Shown in pieces: positions 1 through 7,598 of a stretch of DNA of 64,000 bases. Origin of the DNA: Paenibacillus sp. OV219 (GTDB taxonomy: Bacteria > Bacillota > Bacilli > Paenibacillales > Paenibacillaceae); assembly GCF_900110075.1 (NCBI RefSeq), contig NZ_FOCJ01000001.1, forward strand, positions 496,001 to 560,000. Reading direction: 5' to 3'. Below the pieces are notes generated by a model. That model worked only from the letters and a program-made list of their open reading frames with translations. It searched no databases and was not told the origin of the DNA. Every line of letters begins with the position of its first letter. Position 1 is the first letter of the stretch. The position numbers and the translations under genes are program-made.

Positions 1-1
1 A

Positions 2-253
2 GCAACGGCAACGAAGCTGCCGCGTCTGTACGAGTCGATGATGCGTGGTCTTCAGGATCGAGTGCTGCTGGAGTTGGCGTCGATACGCAGACAGTTTCGA
101 GCGTGCAGCATCCACCTGTATCAGGAGAAGCGCACGACAGAGGGGCTGACGGCGTCATACAGCTGCATGGGCTATCAGCATCACTTTTCAATGCCGTGGA
201 CGTTTGTGAAAGCGGAGGCTGAGCGTCTGCTTCGGACATATTTGACGAAGTAG
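2..253 (+). CDS. hypothetical protein, 3' part only
   Basis: An open frame enters from the left edge and ends at TAG 251-253, giving at least 83 residues. The first in-frame Met codons (positions 38 and 41) have no ribosome site, so the true start probably lies outside the window. The tail is basic and aromatic, with no signal peptide, membrane segment or motif I recognise. It could be a DNA- or RNA-associated helper, but nothing in the sequence proves that. The next gene has its own promoter, so the two need not be linked. Confidence 0.45.
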   Translation, partial: ATATKLPRLYESMMRGLQDRVLLELASIRRQFRACSIHLYQEKRTTEGLTASYSCMGYQHHFSMPWTFVKAEAERLLRTYLTK

Positions 254-311
254 GGCGTTCATCGTTTTGTCAAAAAGGTGAAAAAAGTTTATTTGTTGAC
301 ACAGTTTAAGG

Positions 312-341
312 TTGAGAAGAACGGACGATCTTATGTAATAT
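312..341 (+). promoter_or_regulatory. probable sigma-A promoter of the cupredoxin gene
   Basis: TTGAGA (312-317) and TAATAT (336-341) are separated by 18 bp and lie about 40 bp before the cupredoxin start. Confidence 0.45.
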
Positions 342-379
342 AAGGAGTAGACATTTGATGAAAAGGGGAGCAAGAAGCA

Positions 380-763
380 ATGCATAAGTGGATTATGTTC
401 ATCGTTTTCGCAGCAGCTTCGATTTTAGGCGTTGTTTTGCTGACGACAGAGCTTCCGGGCAAGCCGGTAGACGAGGCAGCATCTTTGCCGCCAGGCGTTA
501 CTCTCATGAAGGTAGAAGCATCCTCAGACTTCGTATTTGACCAAAAAGAATACAAAGTAAAGACAGGCGATAAAGTGAAGCTGAAGCTCATCAACAAGAG
601 CGGCGTTCACGGCCTGGCAATTCCGGATCTCGGTATTGATCTTCAAGGCGACAAGATGGAGCAAGAAGTTACGTTCGATAAGCCAGGCAAGTATGAGATG
701 CACTGTGCCGTTATGTGCGGAACAGGTCATGCGGATATGAAAGCCGTTCTGATAGTTGAATAA
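380..763 (+). CDS. membrane-anchored CuA-type cupredoxin (cytochrome c oxidase subunit II-like domain)
   Basis: A 127-residue protein with an uncleaved-looking N-terminal membrane segment (about residues 4-22) followed by one cupredoxin domain, so it should face outward from the membrane. Ligands of a CuA site are visible: His77, then Cys109, Cys113, His117 and Met120 in the C-x3-C-x3-H-x2-M arrangement of cytochrome oxidase subunit II. Full subunit II has two N-terminal helices and is twice as long, and no other oxidase gene is nearby. It is therefore a stand-alone electron-transfer or copper-handling protein rather than an oxidase subunit proper. The start is fixed by GGGGAG 12 bp upstream. 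It has its own promoter and terminator. The fold is confident; the partner is unknown. Confidence 0.85.
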   Translation: MHKWIMFIVFAAASILGVVLLTTELPGKPVDEAASLPPGVTLMKVEASSDFVFDQKEYKVKTGDKVKLKLINKSGVHGLAIPDLGIDLQGDKMEQEVTFDKPGKYEMHCAVMCGTGHADMKAVLIVE

Positions 764-768
764 AGAGT

Positions 769-799
769 AAAAGGAGCCCAAATTGCGGCTCCTTTTTTT
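769..799 (+). terminator. rho-independent terminator after the cupredoxin gene
   Basis: A perfect 10-bp stem (AAAAGGAGCC paired with GGCTCCTTTT) with an 8-nt loop and seven T residues. The A-rich left side may also end the leftward gene that follows. Confidence 0.9.
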
Positions 800-812
800 G
801 CAGGCTCACCTG

Positions 813-1070
813 CTAGTCGTATGAACGGCGTTTTCCTTTTGTTCGGGCAATTGTCCAGTCACAGATATAACCAAGAAGAGCGTAACTGGCAATCGTCAGG
901 ACGTACATGAAATAGACATTCACATTATGAATGTCCATAATCATGTCCGCGAACCAGGCAGGCACGCTGAACATGAAGAAGACGAAATTATGCGGATCGT
1001 ATCCTGTGGAGTTATAGAGGCATAACAGGAAGCCGATCAGCGAGGCTACAATAGTAACCGGATATCGCAT
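813..1070 (-). CDS. small conserved-looking membrane protein
   Basis: An 85-residue protein if translation begins at the ATG complementary to 1068-1070, which has AAAGGTG about 10 bp upstream; a start 78 bp further out lacks such a site. Three hydrophobic stretches (about residues 5-22, 28-45 and 55-72) suggest a small integral membrane protein with a basic C-terminal tail (RTKGKRRSYD). I recognise no family. It is convergent with the cupredoxin gene and divergent from the Dabb gene. Confidence 0.6.
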   Translation of the reverse strand: MRYPVTIVASLIGFLLCLYNSTGYDPHNFVFFMFSVPAWFADMIMDIHNVNVYFMYVLTIASYALLGYICDWTIARTKGKRRSYD

Positions 1071-1180
1071 ACTCTGCACACACCTTTGCTGGAAGATTGC
1101 CGAATGACGGCACCTTGAGTTATTATGTGACAAAAGGATGTTTCTCAATCCACTACATTGACGAGGGAGCGGTTCGCATT

Positions 1181-1468
1181 ATGATTACGCATATCGTATT
1201 GTTCAAGTTAAAGGATGGCAGCCCGGAGAGCGTTGCACGCACCGTTCAAGTGCTGAAGAATATGGAAGGCAAGATTGATGAGCTGCTCTCGATCGAAGTA
1301 GGCACTGACGTGCTGCATTCAGAGCGTTCGTACCATATTGCTCTCATTACAAAATTTGAATCGATGGAAACACTCGCGGCTTACCAGGTACACCCTGTAC
1401 ATAAAGAGGTTATCGCGCATATGACTGAAGTTCGTGAAGCTTCTGCGAGCGTAGACTTCGAATCGTAG
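1181..1468 (+). CDS. Dabb (stress-responsive alpha/beta barrel) family protein
   Basis: A 95-residue single-domain protein with the pattern of the dimeric ferredoxin-like Dabb fold: an N-terminal HIVLFKLKD strand, a central strand around residues 50-58, and HPVHKEVI near residue 72, the usual C-terminal helix start. The ATG at 1181 follows GAGGGAG by 11 bp; longer readings of the frame add a tail that is not family-like. Members are linked to stress response or small aromatic or polyketide substrates, and the substrate here cannot be read from sequence. A 37-residue membrane peptide gene follows 18 bp downstream, probably in the same transcript. Confidence 0.8.
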   Translation: MITHIVLFKLKDGSPESVARTVQVLKNMEGKIDELLSIEVGTDVLHSERSYHIALITKFESMETLAAYQVHPVHKEVIAHMTEVREASASVDFES

Positions 1469-1486
1469 TAAAGGACGGCTTAAACA

Positions 1487-1600
1487 ATGGGTGACGTATT
1501 TGAAATGATGACTTATCTGATGGTCGTTATTATTAGTGCGATCGTGATGGTCTTGTGGCTTAAGCGCAAAGCACGTAAAAATAAAACGAAACGGTCATAA
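1487..1600 (+). CDS. 37-residue single-span membrane peptide
   Basis: An ATG preceded by AAAGGA opens a 37-codon frame encoding MGDVFEMMTYLMVVIISAIV, then a further hydrophobic stretch and a strongly basic tail (KRKARKNKTKRS). The single membrane helix (about residues 8-24) and positive C-terminus predict an N-out, C-in topology. It lies between the Dabb and DUF86 genes at spacings of 18 and 22 bp, so it is probably co-transcribed. Its function is unknown. Confidence 0.5.
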   Translation: MGDVFEMMTYLMVVIISAIVMVLWLKRKARKNKTKRS

Positions 1601-1622
1601 GCAGAACAGGAGATTTAGCAGG

Positions 1623-2048
1623 ATGTACTATGTGAATCGTGAACAGTTGAATGTGCGCTTGCATGTCATACCAGAAGTTGTTGCAGCACTGGAATTGCTG
1701 CAGCAAAGCTGGGATGGCAGCTTGCTGCAAGGGCTTGCCCAGGAGCGGGCGCTCCATCTGGCAATCGAGGCGGTTACCGATATCGGCAGCTACCTGATTG
1801 ACGGCTTCATTATGCGGGATGCGAGCAGCTACGAGGATATTATTACGATCATTGCTGGCGAGGGCGTATTCCCGGCGGAGCTGCAGGAGACCTTGCTTGA
1901 GCTGGTTCGCTTGCGCAAGCCGCTCGTACAGGATTATTTCGAGTGGACAAGAGGCGAGTGGCATCCGCTAGCGGCTGAGCTGCCTAATACGCTGACGGAG
2001 TTCAAAGCGGCGGTGGAGTCGTATTTGGTGCAGGAGCTGGGGGAGTAG
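1623..2048 (+). CDS. DUF86 / YutE-like HEPN-fold protein
   Basis: A 141-residue all-helical protein matching the YutE branch of DUF86: an N-terminal YYVNREQL, a central ALHLAIEAVTDIGSYLIDGF block (residues about 40-60) and RKPLVQDYF near residue 100. In HepT toxins the corresponding motif is R-x4-6-H-x-Y. Here the His position is replaced by Gln/Asp, so HEPN nuclease or AMP-transfer activity is doubtful. No MNT antitoxin gene is adjacent, which also argues against a toxin-antitoxin pair. AGGAG-like bases precede the ATG. Confidence 0.75.
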   Translation: MYYVNREQLNVRLHVIPEVVAALELLQQSWDGSLLQGLAQERALHLAIEAVTDIGSYLIDGFIMRDASSYEDIITIIAGEGVFPAELQETLLELVRLRKPLVQDYFEWTRGEWHPLAAELPNTLTEFKAAVESYLVQELGE

Positions 2049-2136
2049 TCAGAACCTATGCTCTTGTCGATTTACGAAACGGTGAAAATGCGTTACATTT
2101 GCGATAGGGTTTGGAACGATTAAGGTGGTGATTGGA

Positions 2137-2814
2137 ATGGAACAGGATGGGACGCCGTTTTCGCAGAAGGAGCAGGCATTCCGGCAGGAAGGCTCGACAC
2201 GGCAGACTGTGCTTTTCTTGCTGAAGACGAACGGGCAAATGAATGCAGGCGAGCTAGCCAAGCAGCTGCAAATTACGGAAATGGCCGTGCGGCGCCATTT
2301 GAGTACGCTCGAGCGTGACGGACTCATAACGCCGACCGTTGTCCGTCAGGCAATGGGCAGACCGACGCATATGTTCAGTCTGACTGAGCAAGCCGAGCTC
2401 TTGTTCCCGAAGAACTACCACGTACTTGCACTTGATTTTCTGGAAGAACTGGAGGACGATCCGGAGACGGCACTTATCGTTGACCGGTTGTTTGAAGGCC
2501 GTAAACGGAAGCTCATTGACCGGTACGCGCACCGGATGGAAGGCAAGACACTGGAGCAGAAAGTAACGGAGCTTGCGGTGATTCAGAACGACGGCGGCTA
2601 CATGGTGCAGGTCGAGACGAATGAAGGCGGCATTGTGCTGCACGAGTACAACTGTCCGATTGCCCAGGTGGCAAACCGTTATCAGCAAGCTTGCGGCTGC
2701 GAGCTGGCCTTGTTCCAGCAGCTGCTCGGCACAGACGTGGAACGGACGGAGTGCTTGGCCAAAGGCGGCGGCAAGTGTAGCTATCGGATTGGTAAGGTGG
2801 GGGCTGTCCTTTAG
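2137..2814 (+). CDS. SufR-like winged-helix regulator with a cysteine-rich C-terminal domain
   Basis: A 225-residue DNA-binding protein if the ATG at 2137 is used (AAGGTGG 9 bp upstream; GTG codons at 2125 and 2128 overlap that site). Residues about 20-75 form a DeoR/ArsR-type winged helix (ELAKQLQITEMAVRRHLSTL). The C-terminal third carries cysteines in CPI, ACGCEL, ECLAKGGGKC, an arrangement seen in SufR-type Fe-S-sensing regulators. I infer an Fe-S or metal/redox sensor; the target is not shown by the sequence, and no suf operon lies in the window. The terminator stem overlaps the stop codon. Confidence 0.75.
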   Translation: MEQDGTPFSQKEQAFRQEGSTRQTVLFLLKTNGQMNAGELAKQLQITEMAVRRHLSTLERDGLITPTVVRQAMGRPTHMFSLTEQAELLFPKNYHVLALDFLEELEDDPETALIVDRLFEGRKRKLIDRYAHRMEGKTLEQKVTELAVIQNDGGYMVQVETNEGGIVLHEYNCPIAQVANRYQQACGCELALFQQLLGTDVERTECLAKGGGKCSYRIGKVGAVL

Positions 2815-2827
2815 GACAGTCCTTTTT
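2801..2827 (+). terminator. terminator overlapping the end of the winged-helix regulator gene
   Basis: GGGCTGTCC and GGACAGTCC pair (one G-U) around a TTTA loop, followed by TTTTT. The stop codon TAG 2812-2814 lies inside the hairpin. Confidence 0.8.
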
Positions 2828-2841
2828 GCTTAGGGGAAAAA

Positions 2842-2974
2842 CCAATATCGCTCCGCAGACCGCTCCGCTTTGGTTTTCCACCAAAGCAAACCGAAGGACA
2901 ATACCGAAAGATCAGCCCCTTGTGGGGTGGCAGATAGACTGTCCTTGGTGTTCCTCAAGGTCAGCGATATTTGG
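2842..2974 (+). other. cloverleaf-forming structured intergenic element (ncRNA or dispersed repeat)
   Basis: A closing stem pairs 2842-2852 (CCAATATCGCT) with 2963-2974 with a single bulge. Inside are a perfect 8-bp hairpin (GCTTTGGT 2867-2874 with ACCAAAGC 2880-2887) and a longer arm (2891-2900 with 2940-2948) capped by CCCC-ttgt-GGGG. An intrinsic terminator follows at 2979. I match it to no riboswitch class. It may be a small RNA, a cis element for the following DUF948 gene, or a dispersed intergenic repeat; the sequence alone does not decide. Confidence 0.45.
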
Positions 2975-2978
2975 AGTG

Positions 2979-3014
2979 GGCTAGTGCCATAAGGGCATTA
3001 GCCTATTTATTTTT
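2979..3014 (+). terminator. intrinsic terminator after the cloverleaf element
   Basis: A 10-bp stem (GGCTAGTGCC with GGCATTAGCC, one G-U) with a short loop, then TATTTATTTTT. It lies 95 bp before the DUF948 gene. Confidence 0.65.
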
Positions 3015-3108
3015 CGCAATCGGAGTGTCAAGCCAAGCCCATACTGGGTATTATGTCAGTAAGAAAATGGGCATTTGCCCTGGGGGCTTACGTGAAGGAG
3101 GTGCCACG

Positions 3109-3594
3109 ATGGAGACGATTTGGCTTGAGGCGATTGCGGTGGCGGCGTTCGTTGCGCTTGTCGCAGGCATTTTACTCTGGCTGCGCTCGGCGGACCGGAA
3201 GCTGGCGAAGCTGCTTATGGCGGCTGAGGCGATGGAACGCCATGCGGCTGTTGCCAAAGAGCAAGTGTGCGAGCTGCTTGATCCGATGACAGCGACGATG
3301 CGTAATGTGCAGAAGCAGCTGGAAGGTGTGTCCCGGCTTACGGATGCGACGCGCCGCATTGGCGATTCGGCCAGCCAGCTGTCCTTGACCGTGAGCCGGC
3401 TAACCGCTGAGTTGAATGACACGGTGGAGCGGCATGCTGCGAAATCCGGCGATAAGCTGAGGCACCAAATTACGGATGCAATGGACTGGGCAGAGGTTGG
3501 TTACGCGGTGTGGCAATTATGGCAAACGAAGCGAAAAGATAACCGCGCCTCTGCATGCTCAGGTCATGACCTAGGGCAGGATACTACTATCTAA
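3109..3594 (+). CDS. DUF948 (YtxG-like) membrane-anchored protein
   Basis: A 161-residue protein with one N-terminal membrane helix (about residues 5-25) followed by a helical, heptad-like cytoplasmic region (about residues 28-110). This is the layout of DUF948/YtxG proteins, which are general-stress-associated in Bacillus. The ATG at 3109 follows a strong AAGGAGGTG. The next gene is YtxH-like 19 bp on, reproducing the ytxG-ytxH order, so the two form an operon. The molecular role of the family is not established. Confidence 0.75.
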   Translation: METIWLEAIAVAAFVALVAGILLWLRSADRKLAKLLMAAEAMERHAAVAKEQVCELLDPMTATMRNVQKQLEGVSRLTDATRRIGDSASQLSLTVSRLTAELNDTVERHAAKSGDKLRHQITDAMDWAEVGYAVWQLWQTKRKDNRASACSGHDLGQDTTI

Positions 3595-3613
3595 CACAAA
3601 GGAGCGTATTCAA

Positions 3614-4036
3614 ATGGCAAAAAAAAGTGGAGCAAAAAGTTTCGTATATGGCGCGATTGCAGGCGGCGTAATCGGTTCCGTAACAGCACTGCTGTTTGCA
3701 CCAAAGCCTGGACGCGAGCTGCGTAAGGACATCGCTGACGGCACGCAGGTGGTATCTGAGCATACAGTACGCATCGCTTCCCAAGTAGGCGAGAGCACAA
3801 CGAAGATTGCGAAGCAAGTAGGCGACGGAGTTACGACGGCAGCTTCGAAAGCGAAAGATACAGCAAGTCAATTGATCGACAACGTACGCAGCTGGCGTTC
3901 CGGCAGCGACGACCTTGGTGTAGTCGACGCTGTAGAAGACGCAGGCGAGCTAGTGCAAGAAGCAGCTGAATCCGTGCAAGACAAAGCAGAAGAAATCGTG
4001 TCCGAACGTATCGAAGAACTGCAAACAATCGGCTAA
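3614..4036 (+). CDS. YtxH domain protein
   Basis: A 140-residue protein with the YtxH signature at the N-terminus: a Gly/Ala-rich membrane segment (about residues 9-29, GAIAGGVIGSVTALLFAP) ending in KPGRELRKDI. The rest is a long helical, alternately charged tail likely to form a coiled coil. AAAGGAG precedes the ATG. Members are general-stress-linked and structurally related to apolipophorin-like coiled coils; no enzyme activity is expected. It is the last gene of the DUF948-YtxH pair, with a strong terminator following. Confidence 0.85.
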   Translation: MAKKSGAKSFVYGAIAGGVIGSVTALLFAPKPGRELRKDIADGTQVVSEHTVRIASQVGESTTKIAKQVGDGVTTAASKAKDTASQLIDNVRSWRSGSDDLGVVDAVEDAGELVQEAAESVQDKAEEIVSERIEELQTIG

Positions 4037-4056
4037 TTGATTGGTTCAAAAGCAGC

Positions 4057-4097
4057 AAAAATGGCTTCGCCGCTTCAGTAGCGGCGAAGCCATTTTT
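4057..4097 (+). terminator. strong terminator after ytxH-like gene
   Basis: A perfect 18-bp stem (AAAAATGGCTTCGCCGCT and its complement) around a TCAGT loop, with T-runs on both strands. Confidence 0.92.
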
Positions 4098-4222
4098 AAT
4101 GTCTCATTTGGTATAAAGGATGGAACGAATTCGTTCTCACTAAGCTCGGAACATCAGCCTGAAATGTCATGCTGCCTCAGCATAATAATGATTGACTTAT
4201 TTTCACATTTTATCTCACACAC

Positions 4223-4256
4223 AAAAAAAAGCCCCACCGCTCAGCGGCGAAGCCTT
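4223..4256 (-). terminator. terminator of the leftward marR-efflux operon
   Basis: On the minus strand, GCTTCGCCGC pairs with GCGGTGGGGC through several G-U pairs, followed by eight T. The left arm resembles that of the terminator at 4057-4097, suggesting a shared origin. Confidence 0.75.
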
Positions 4257-4266
4257 CTTAATGAAA

Positions 4267-5913
4267 TTAATGCGAACTAGCCGTCTGCGCGGCTGCTTCC
4301 TTCTTCTCTTCTTTGGAGCGCTGCGTCAGCTTTACTTTGCCAATCAGGAGCGCCAGCAGGGCACCTACAACGATGAACACGAGCGCATATAAGAAGACGC
4401 TGTGCAAGGAGTCAACGAGGGTTGATTTCAGCACGGGAACCATCGTCTCGATTGCTTCCTTCGGCAGCTGCTTAAGCGCATCCGGATTAAGCAGTGTATT
4501 GTATAAGCCATGCGGATCGGTATGAATCAGATCGAGAATTTTTGTTTTGAAATCTGCCATTTGGTCCGGCATCTTCGTAATAATCGGCGTCAGCTTCGTA
4601 TCAAGCTCGCTGCCTGACACATGGTTCATAATGGCGCCAAGGATCGTAATGCCGAACGTACCGCCGATGGAGCGGAAGAATTGGGCGGAGGATGTAACGA
4701 CGCCAAGCTCTTCGCGTTTGAAGCTCTCCTGCAGCACCAGAGTCAGCAACGGCATAACGAGGCCAATACCAAAGCCCATAATAACCATGTAGGAAGAAGC
4801 GCCAAGCCGCGTTGTGTTCTCGCTCATTGTTGAAAGCAAGTAGAAGCTGACTGCTGCGATGAGCATGCCAATCACCATCTGGCGACGGGGTCCAATCTTA
4901 TAAACGATTTGACCGCCGATAATACTTGCAAGGATAAGCGCGATCATCATCGGCATCATGACGGTGCCTGATGCGGTAGCGCTTGTGCCCATAATGCCTT
5001 GCATGAACAGCGGAACGAATACTACAGCGCCGAACATGCCAAGGCTGAGGAAGAAGCCGACGCCGTTAACGGTCGAGAAGATTCGATTCTTAAACAAATG
5101 GACGGGCAAGATCGGTTCGCTTGTTCGGCTCTCAATCCGGACGAACGCGAATAAAGAAACGATTGCCAGGACGAACAAGCCGATAATCTGCCAGGAATCC
5201 CAAGCATAATCTTTGCCGCCGAAAGATAATGCAAGCAGTAAGCTGACGACACCGACGATCATCGTAACGATACCAGCATAGTCAATCTTAGGTTTGCCGA
5301 CCGCACGATGCTTAGGAAGGCCCCGGATAATAAAGACGAGGGCGATTATGCCGACAGGCAAGTTAATGTAGAACACCCAGTTCCATGTCCAGTTGTCGAC
5401 GATGAATCCGCCGATTTGTGGACCGATAACGGAAGAGAGACCGAAGATGCCGCCGAATATTCCTTGCCACTTCGCGCGCTGCTTTCCGGTGAACAAGTCT
5501 CCGATAATAATCATCGCCATTGGCATCATGACGCCGCCGCCGATTCCTTGAATGCCGCGGTAAATGATTAGCTGTTCCATTGAAGTGGAAATACCGCAAA
5601 GCGCAGAGCCGATGATAAAAATAATAATGCCCGTTACATAAATGAGCTTGCGCCCAAACATATCGGCAAGCTTGCCTGCAATCGGAACGACGGTTGTCGA
5701 GGTAAGCATGTAAGCTGTCGTTACCCAAGTCAGCAGGCTAAGTCCGCCGAGCTCGCCGATAATTTTTGGCATGGCCGTACCGACAATGGTGTTGTCAAGC
5801 GCGGCGAACAGCATTGCAATGATTAAACCTGTGATGAGCATGCCGCGATGCTTGAATGCTGCTTGAGATTGCTGTACTTCCTGAGATGAAGCAACAGCAG
5901 ATTGTTCTGTCAT
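4267..5913 (-). CDS. DHA2-family (EmrB/QacA-type) 14-helix MFS drug exporter
   Basis: A 548-residue proton-driven antiporter of the DHA2 family. About 14 hydrophobic segments span residues 25-525. Motif A appears as GKLADMFGRK (about residue 80) and the antiporter motif C as GLSSVIGPQIGG (about residue 160). The large loop before the last helix (about residues 420-490) is typical. The ATG complementary to 5911-5913 sits just after AAGGGGTG. The MarR gene ends 5 bp upstream on the same strand, so the two are one operon and the exporter is probably induced when MarR binds a substrate. The specific drug is unknown. Confidence 0.9.
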   Translation of the reverse strand: MTEQSAVASSQEVQQSQAAFKHRGMLITGLIIAMLFAALDNTIVGTAMPKIIGELGGLSLLTWVTTAYMLTSTTVVPIAGKLADMFGRKLIYVTGIIIFIIGSALCGISTSMEQLIIYRGIQGIGGGVMMPMAMIIIGDLFTGKQRAKWQGIFGGIFGLSSVIGPQIGGFIVDNWTWNWVFYINLPVGIIALVFIIRGLPKHRAVGKPKIDYAGIVTMIVGVVSLLLALSFGGKDYAWDSWQIIGLFVLAIVSLFAFVRIESRTSEPILPVHLFKNRIFSTVNGVGFFLSLGMFGAVVFVPLFMQGIMGTSATASGTVMMPMMIALILASIIGGQIVYKIGPRRQMVIGMLIAAVSFYLLSTMSENTTRLGASSYMVIMGFGIGLVMPLLTLVLQESFKREELGVVTSSAQFFRSIGGTFGITILGAIMNHVSGSELDTKLTPIITKMPDQMADFKTKILDLIHTDPHGLYNTLLNPDALKQLPKEAIETMVPVLKSTLVDSLHSVFLYALVFIVVGALLALLIGKVKLTQRSKEEKKEAAAQTASSH

Positions 5914-5918
5914 CGAAA

Positions 5919-6377
5919 TCACCCCTTGTATGGATTCTGACTGATGTGGTCGTTTAACTTCACAGCTGCGGCAGCGATATACTCAAAGGATTGCACGAAG
6001 CGTTCGATTTCATTCTCGCCAAGCTGTTGAAGAAGCTGGTCGAGAACGCTCGTATAATTCGTTCGCATCTTCGCGAGCGCTTCTGTTCCTTTGTCCGTCA
6101 GCTGTAGAAGCGTGACTCTGCGGTCATTCGCATCCGGCATGCGCGAGACGAAGCCGTTCTGAACAAGCCGGTCGAGCATAACCGTGATCGCGCTTGGCTT
6201 CACTTCCATCTGATCGGCAAGGATTGAGGCAGTAGCGCGCTTCTCGTCGGCAATTAGCTTCAATAAGTAGCACTGCGGACCCGTCAAGCCGTTCAAGCTG
6301 TGGCTTACCATTGCGCCGATCTTCCGGTTCGTTGTCGTGATTGCTTTCTGGAACCGTTCGGCATAGCTGCTGGTCAT
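5919..6377 (-). CDS. MarR-family repressor
   Basis: A 152-residue winged-helix dimer. The DNA-recognition block falls at about residues 50-85 (ASILADQMEVKPSAITVMLDRLVQNGFVSR) and the wing contains DANDRRVTLLQLT. AAGGAG precedes the ATG by about 9 bp. It is the first gene of the operon with the DHA2 exporter, the usual autoregulated marR-efflux layout. A perfect inverted repeat in its promoter (6419-6437) is a probable operator. Family members release DNA on binding phenolic or lipophilic ligands. Confidence 0.9.
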   Translation of the reverse strand: MTSSYAERFQKAITTTNRKIGAMVSHSLNGLTGPQCYLLKLIADEKRATASILADQMEVKPSAITVMLDRLVQNGFVSRMPDANDRRVTLLQLTDKGTEALAKMRTNYTSVLDQLLQQLGENEIERFVQSFEYIAAAAVKLNDHISQNPYKG

Positions 6378-6418
6378 TAGACGACACTCCTTTCGCCAAT
6401 AATAGTTTCACTATTTAA

Positions 6419-6437
6419 TAGTTAAACAATTTAACTA
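6419..6437. promoter_or_regulatory. probable MarR operator
   Basis: A perfect inverted repeat TAGTTAAA-caa-TTTAACTA in the AT-rich promoter of the marR gene. An extra AATAGTT half site lies nearby at about 6400. Two 8-bp arms and a 3-bp spacer fit a MarR dimer. Confidence 0.55.
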
Positions 6438-6531
6438 AATAATAAAAAAGAACAGCTCTCCTGTCAAGAGCCTCTGATGGGAGTTAGCTGCTTTTATTCT
6501 GCCCATGTTCAATAGAAAAGCAGAGCGGGAC

Positions 6532-7416
6532 TTATTGGCTGCGTACCTGCTGCCGATATTCGGAAGGCGAGAGGCCGAATGTTTTGCGGAATTGCTTGGA
6601 GAAGTAGAGCGCGTCCGAGTAGCCAACAGAGGAAGCGACTTGGTCGATGGACAGATGAATCTCACCATTTAACAGCTCTTTGGCCCGCTCCATCCGCACC
6701 TTCAGCAGAAATTGCATCGGGGAAATGCCTGTCACCTGCTTGAACATTTTGGATAAGTGTGTCCGGTGGTAGCCGAGGCTGCGAGCGAGATCTTCAATGG
6801 AAATTTGCTGTGCATATTGGTATGAAAGCCAGCGCACGGCTTGCTTGATTTGCCGTTCAATATCCGGGATGATCGCAAGCGTGTTGAACGCAAGCTTGCC
6901 GGCGTTATGCTGCCCGAGCTCCTTCAGAAAAACACGAAGCAGACCTTCAGCCTCCAAATCTGCAAGCTCGGGAAAAGGGGTCTGTTCAAACGTGCTGCGG
7001 ATCTTGCGGTACAGCGATACAAGCGAACGGATGTCCTCTGCGTGAACGATTGGATTCGCTACTGTAATGCCTAGGCTCAGCAGCAAATGCTCAGAGATAT
7101 GGCCTTTGAAGGCGACCCACATATAATGCCAAGGGTCGGCCTCGTCAGGGATATAGGTAAACAGCTCGTCCGGAAAAATAACGAATATATCTCCCTTTGC
7201 ACATATAAAACGCTGTCCGCTGATCTCGAACATGCCGCGGCCCGAAACAACCGTGTGAACCAGATAATAGTTATGTACGGCGGGACCGTTCGTGAGTCCA
7301 GGCATCGGCTTGCCTTCGCCTGCAAACATAACCGACAACTCGCCCTGAGCAGGCTGCGTATTGTTGACGACGGAAAACTTGAAGTGGTCGGACGTACGTG
7401 CATTGATTTTGCCCAT
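6532..7416 (-). CDS. AraC-family regulator with cupin sensor domain
   Basis: A 294-residue protein: an N-terminal AraC_binding cupin (about residues 20-160, with GDIFVIFPDELFTY) and a C-terminal pair of helix-turn-helix motifs (about residues 195-290). The C-terminus has the classic SLGYHRTHLSKMFKQVTG and VGYSDALYFSKQFRKTFG blocks. It is transcribed away from the GH4 glycosidase gene, with 182 bp between the starts. It is therefore probably the sugar-responsive activator of that gene. The ligand is inferred to be an alpha-galactoside. Confidence 0.88.
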   Translation of the reverse strand: MGKINARTSDHFKFSVVNNTQPAQGELSVMFAGEGKPMPGLTNGPAVHNYYLVHTVVSGRGMFEISGQRFICAKGDIFVIFPDELFTYIPDEADPWHYMWVAFKGHISEHLLLSLGITVANPIVHAEDIRSLVSLYRKIRSTFEQTPFPELADLEAEGLLRVFLKELGQHNAGKLAFNTLAIIPDIERQIKQAVRWLSYQYAQQISIEDLARSLGYHRTHLSKMFKQVTGISPMQFLLKVRMERAKELLNGEIHLSIDQVASSVGYSDALYFSKQFRKTFGLSPSEYRQQVRSQ

Positions 7417-7459
7417 AGCAGGGGAGGCCTCACTTTCAACAACATTTTGCTACAAGTAG

Positions 7460-7478
7460 TGTAGTTTAAAAAACTACA
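7460..7478. promoter_or_regulatory. palindrome in the araC-melA divergent region
   Basis: TGTAGTTT-AAA-AAACTACA, a perfect 8-bp inverted repeat 43 bp upstream of the AraC gene, so a possible binding site for it or for a second regulator. Confidence 0.35.
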
Positions 7479-7531
7479 AATGTACATATAAAACACGCAT
7501 TATATCCTACTCAAACCGTTCATTCATGCCG

Positions 7532-7537
7532 TATAGT
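7532..7537 (+). promoter_or_regulatory. -10 element upstream of the GH4 gene
   Basis: TATAGT lies about 60 bp before the start codon. The matching -35 region (CTCAAACC) is poor, as expected if the AraC protein activates this promoter. Confidence 0.35.
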
Positions 7538-7598
7538 TAGGAATAGAGGAAGACATTAATCCGCTTACATTTATGAACATTATTTGGGGAGGCACATC

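Noticed and set aside
1623..2048. HepT-type toxin of a toxin-antitoxin pair
   Set aside because: The HEPN His is replaced and no MNT antitoxin gene is adjacent.
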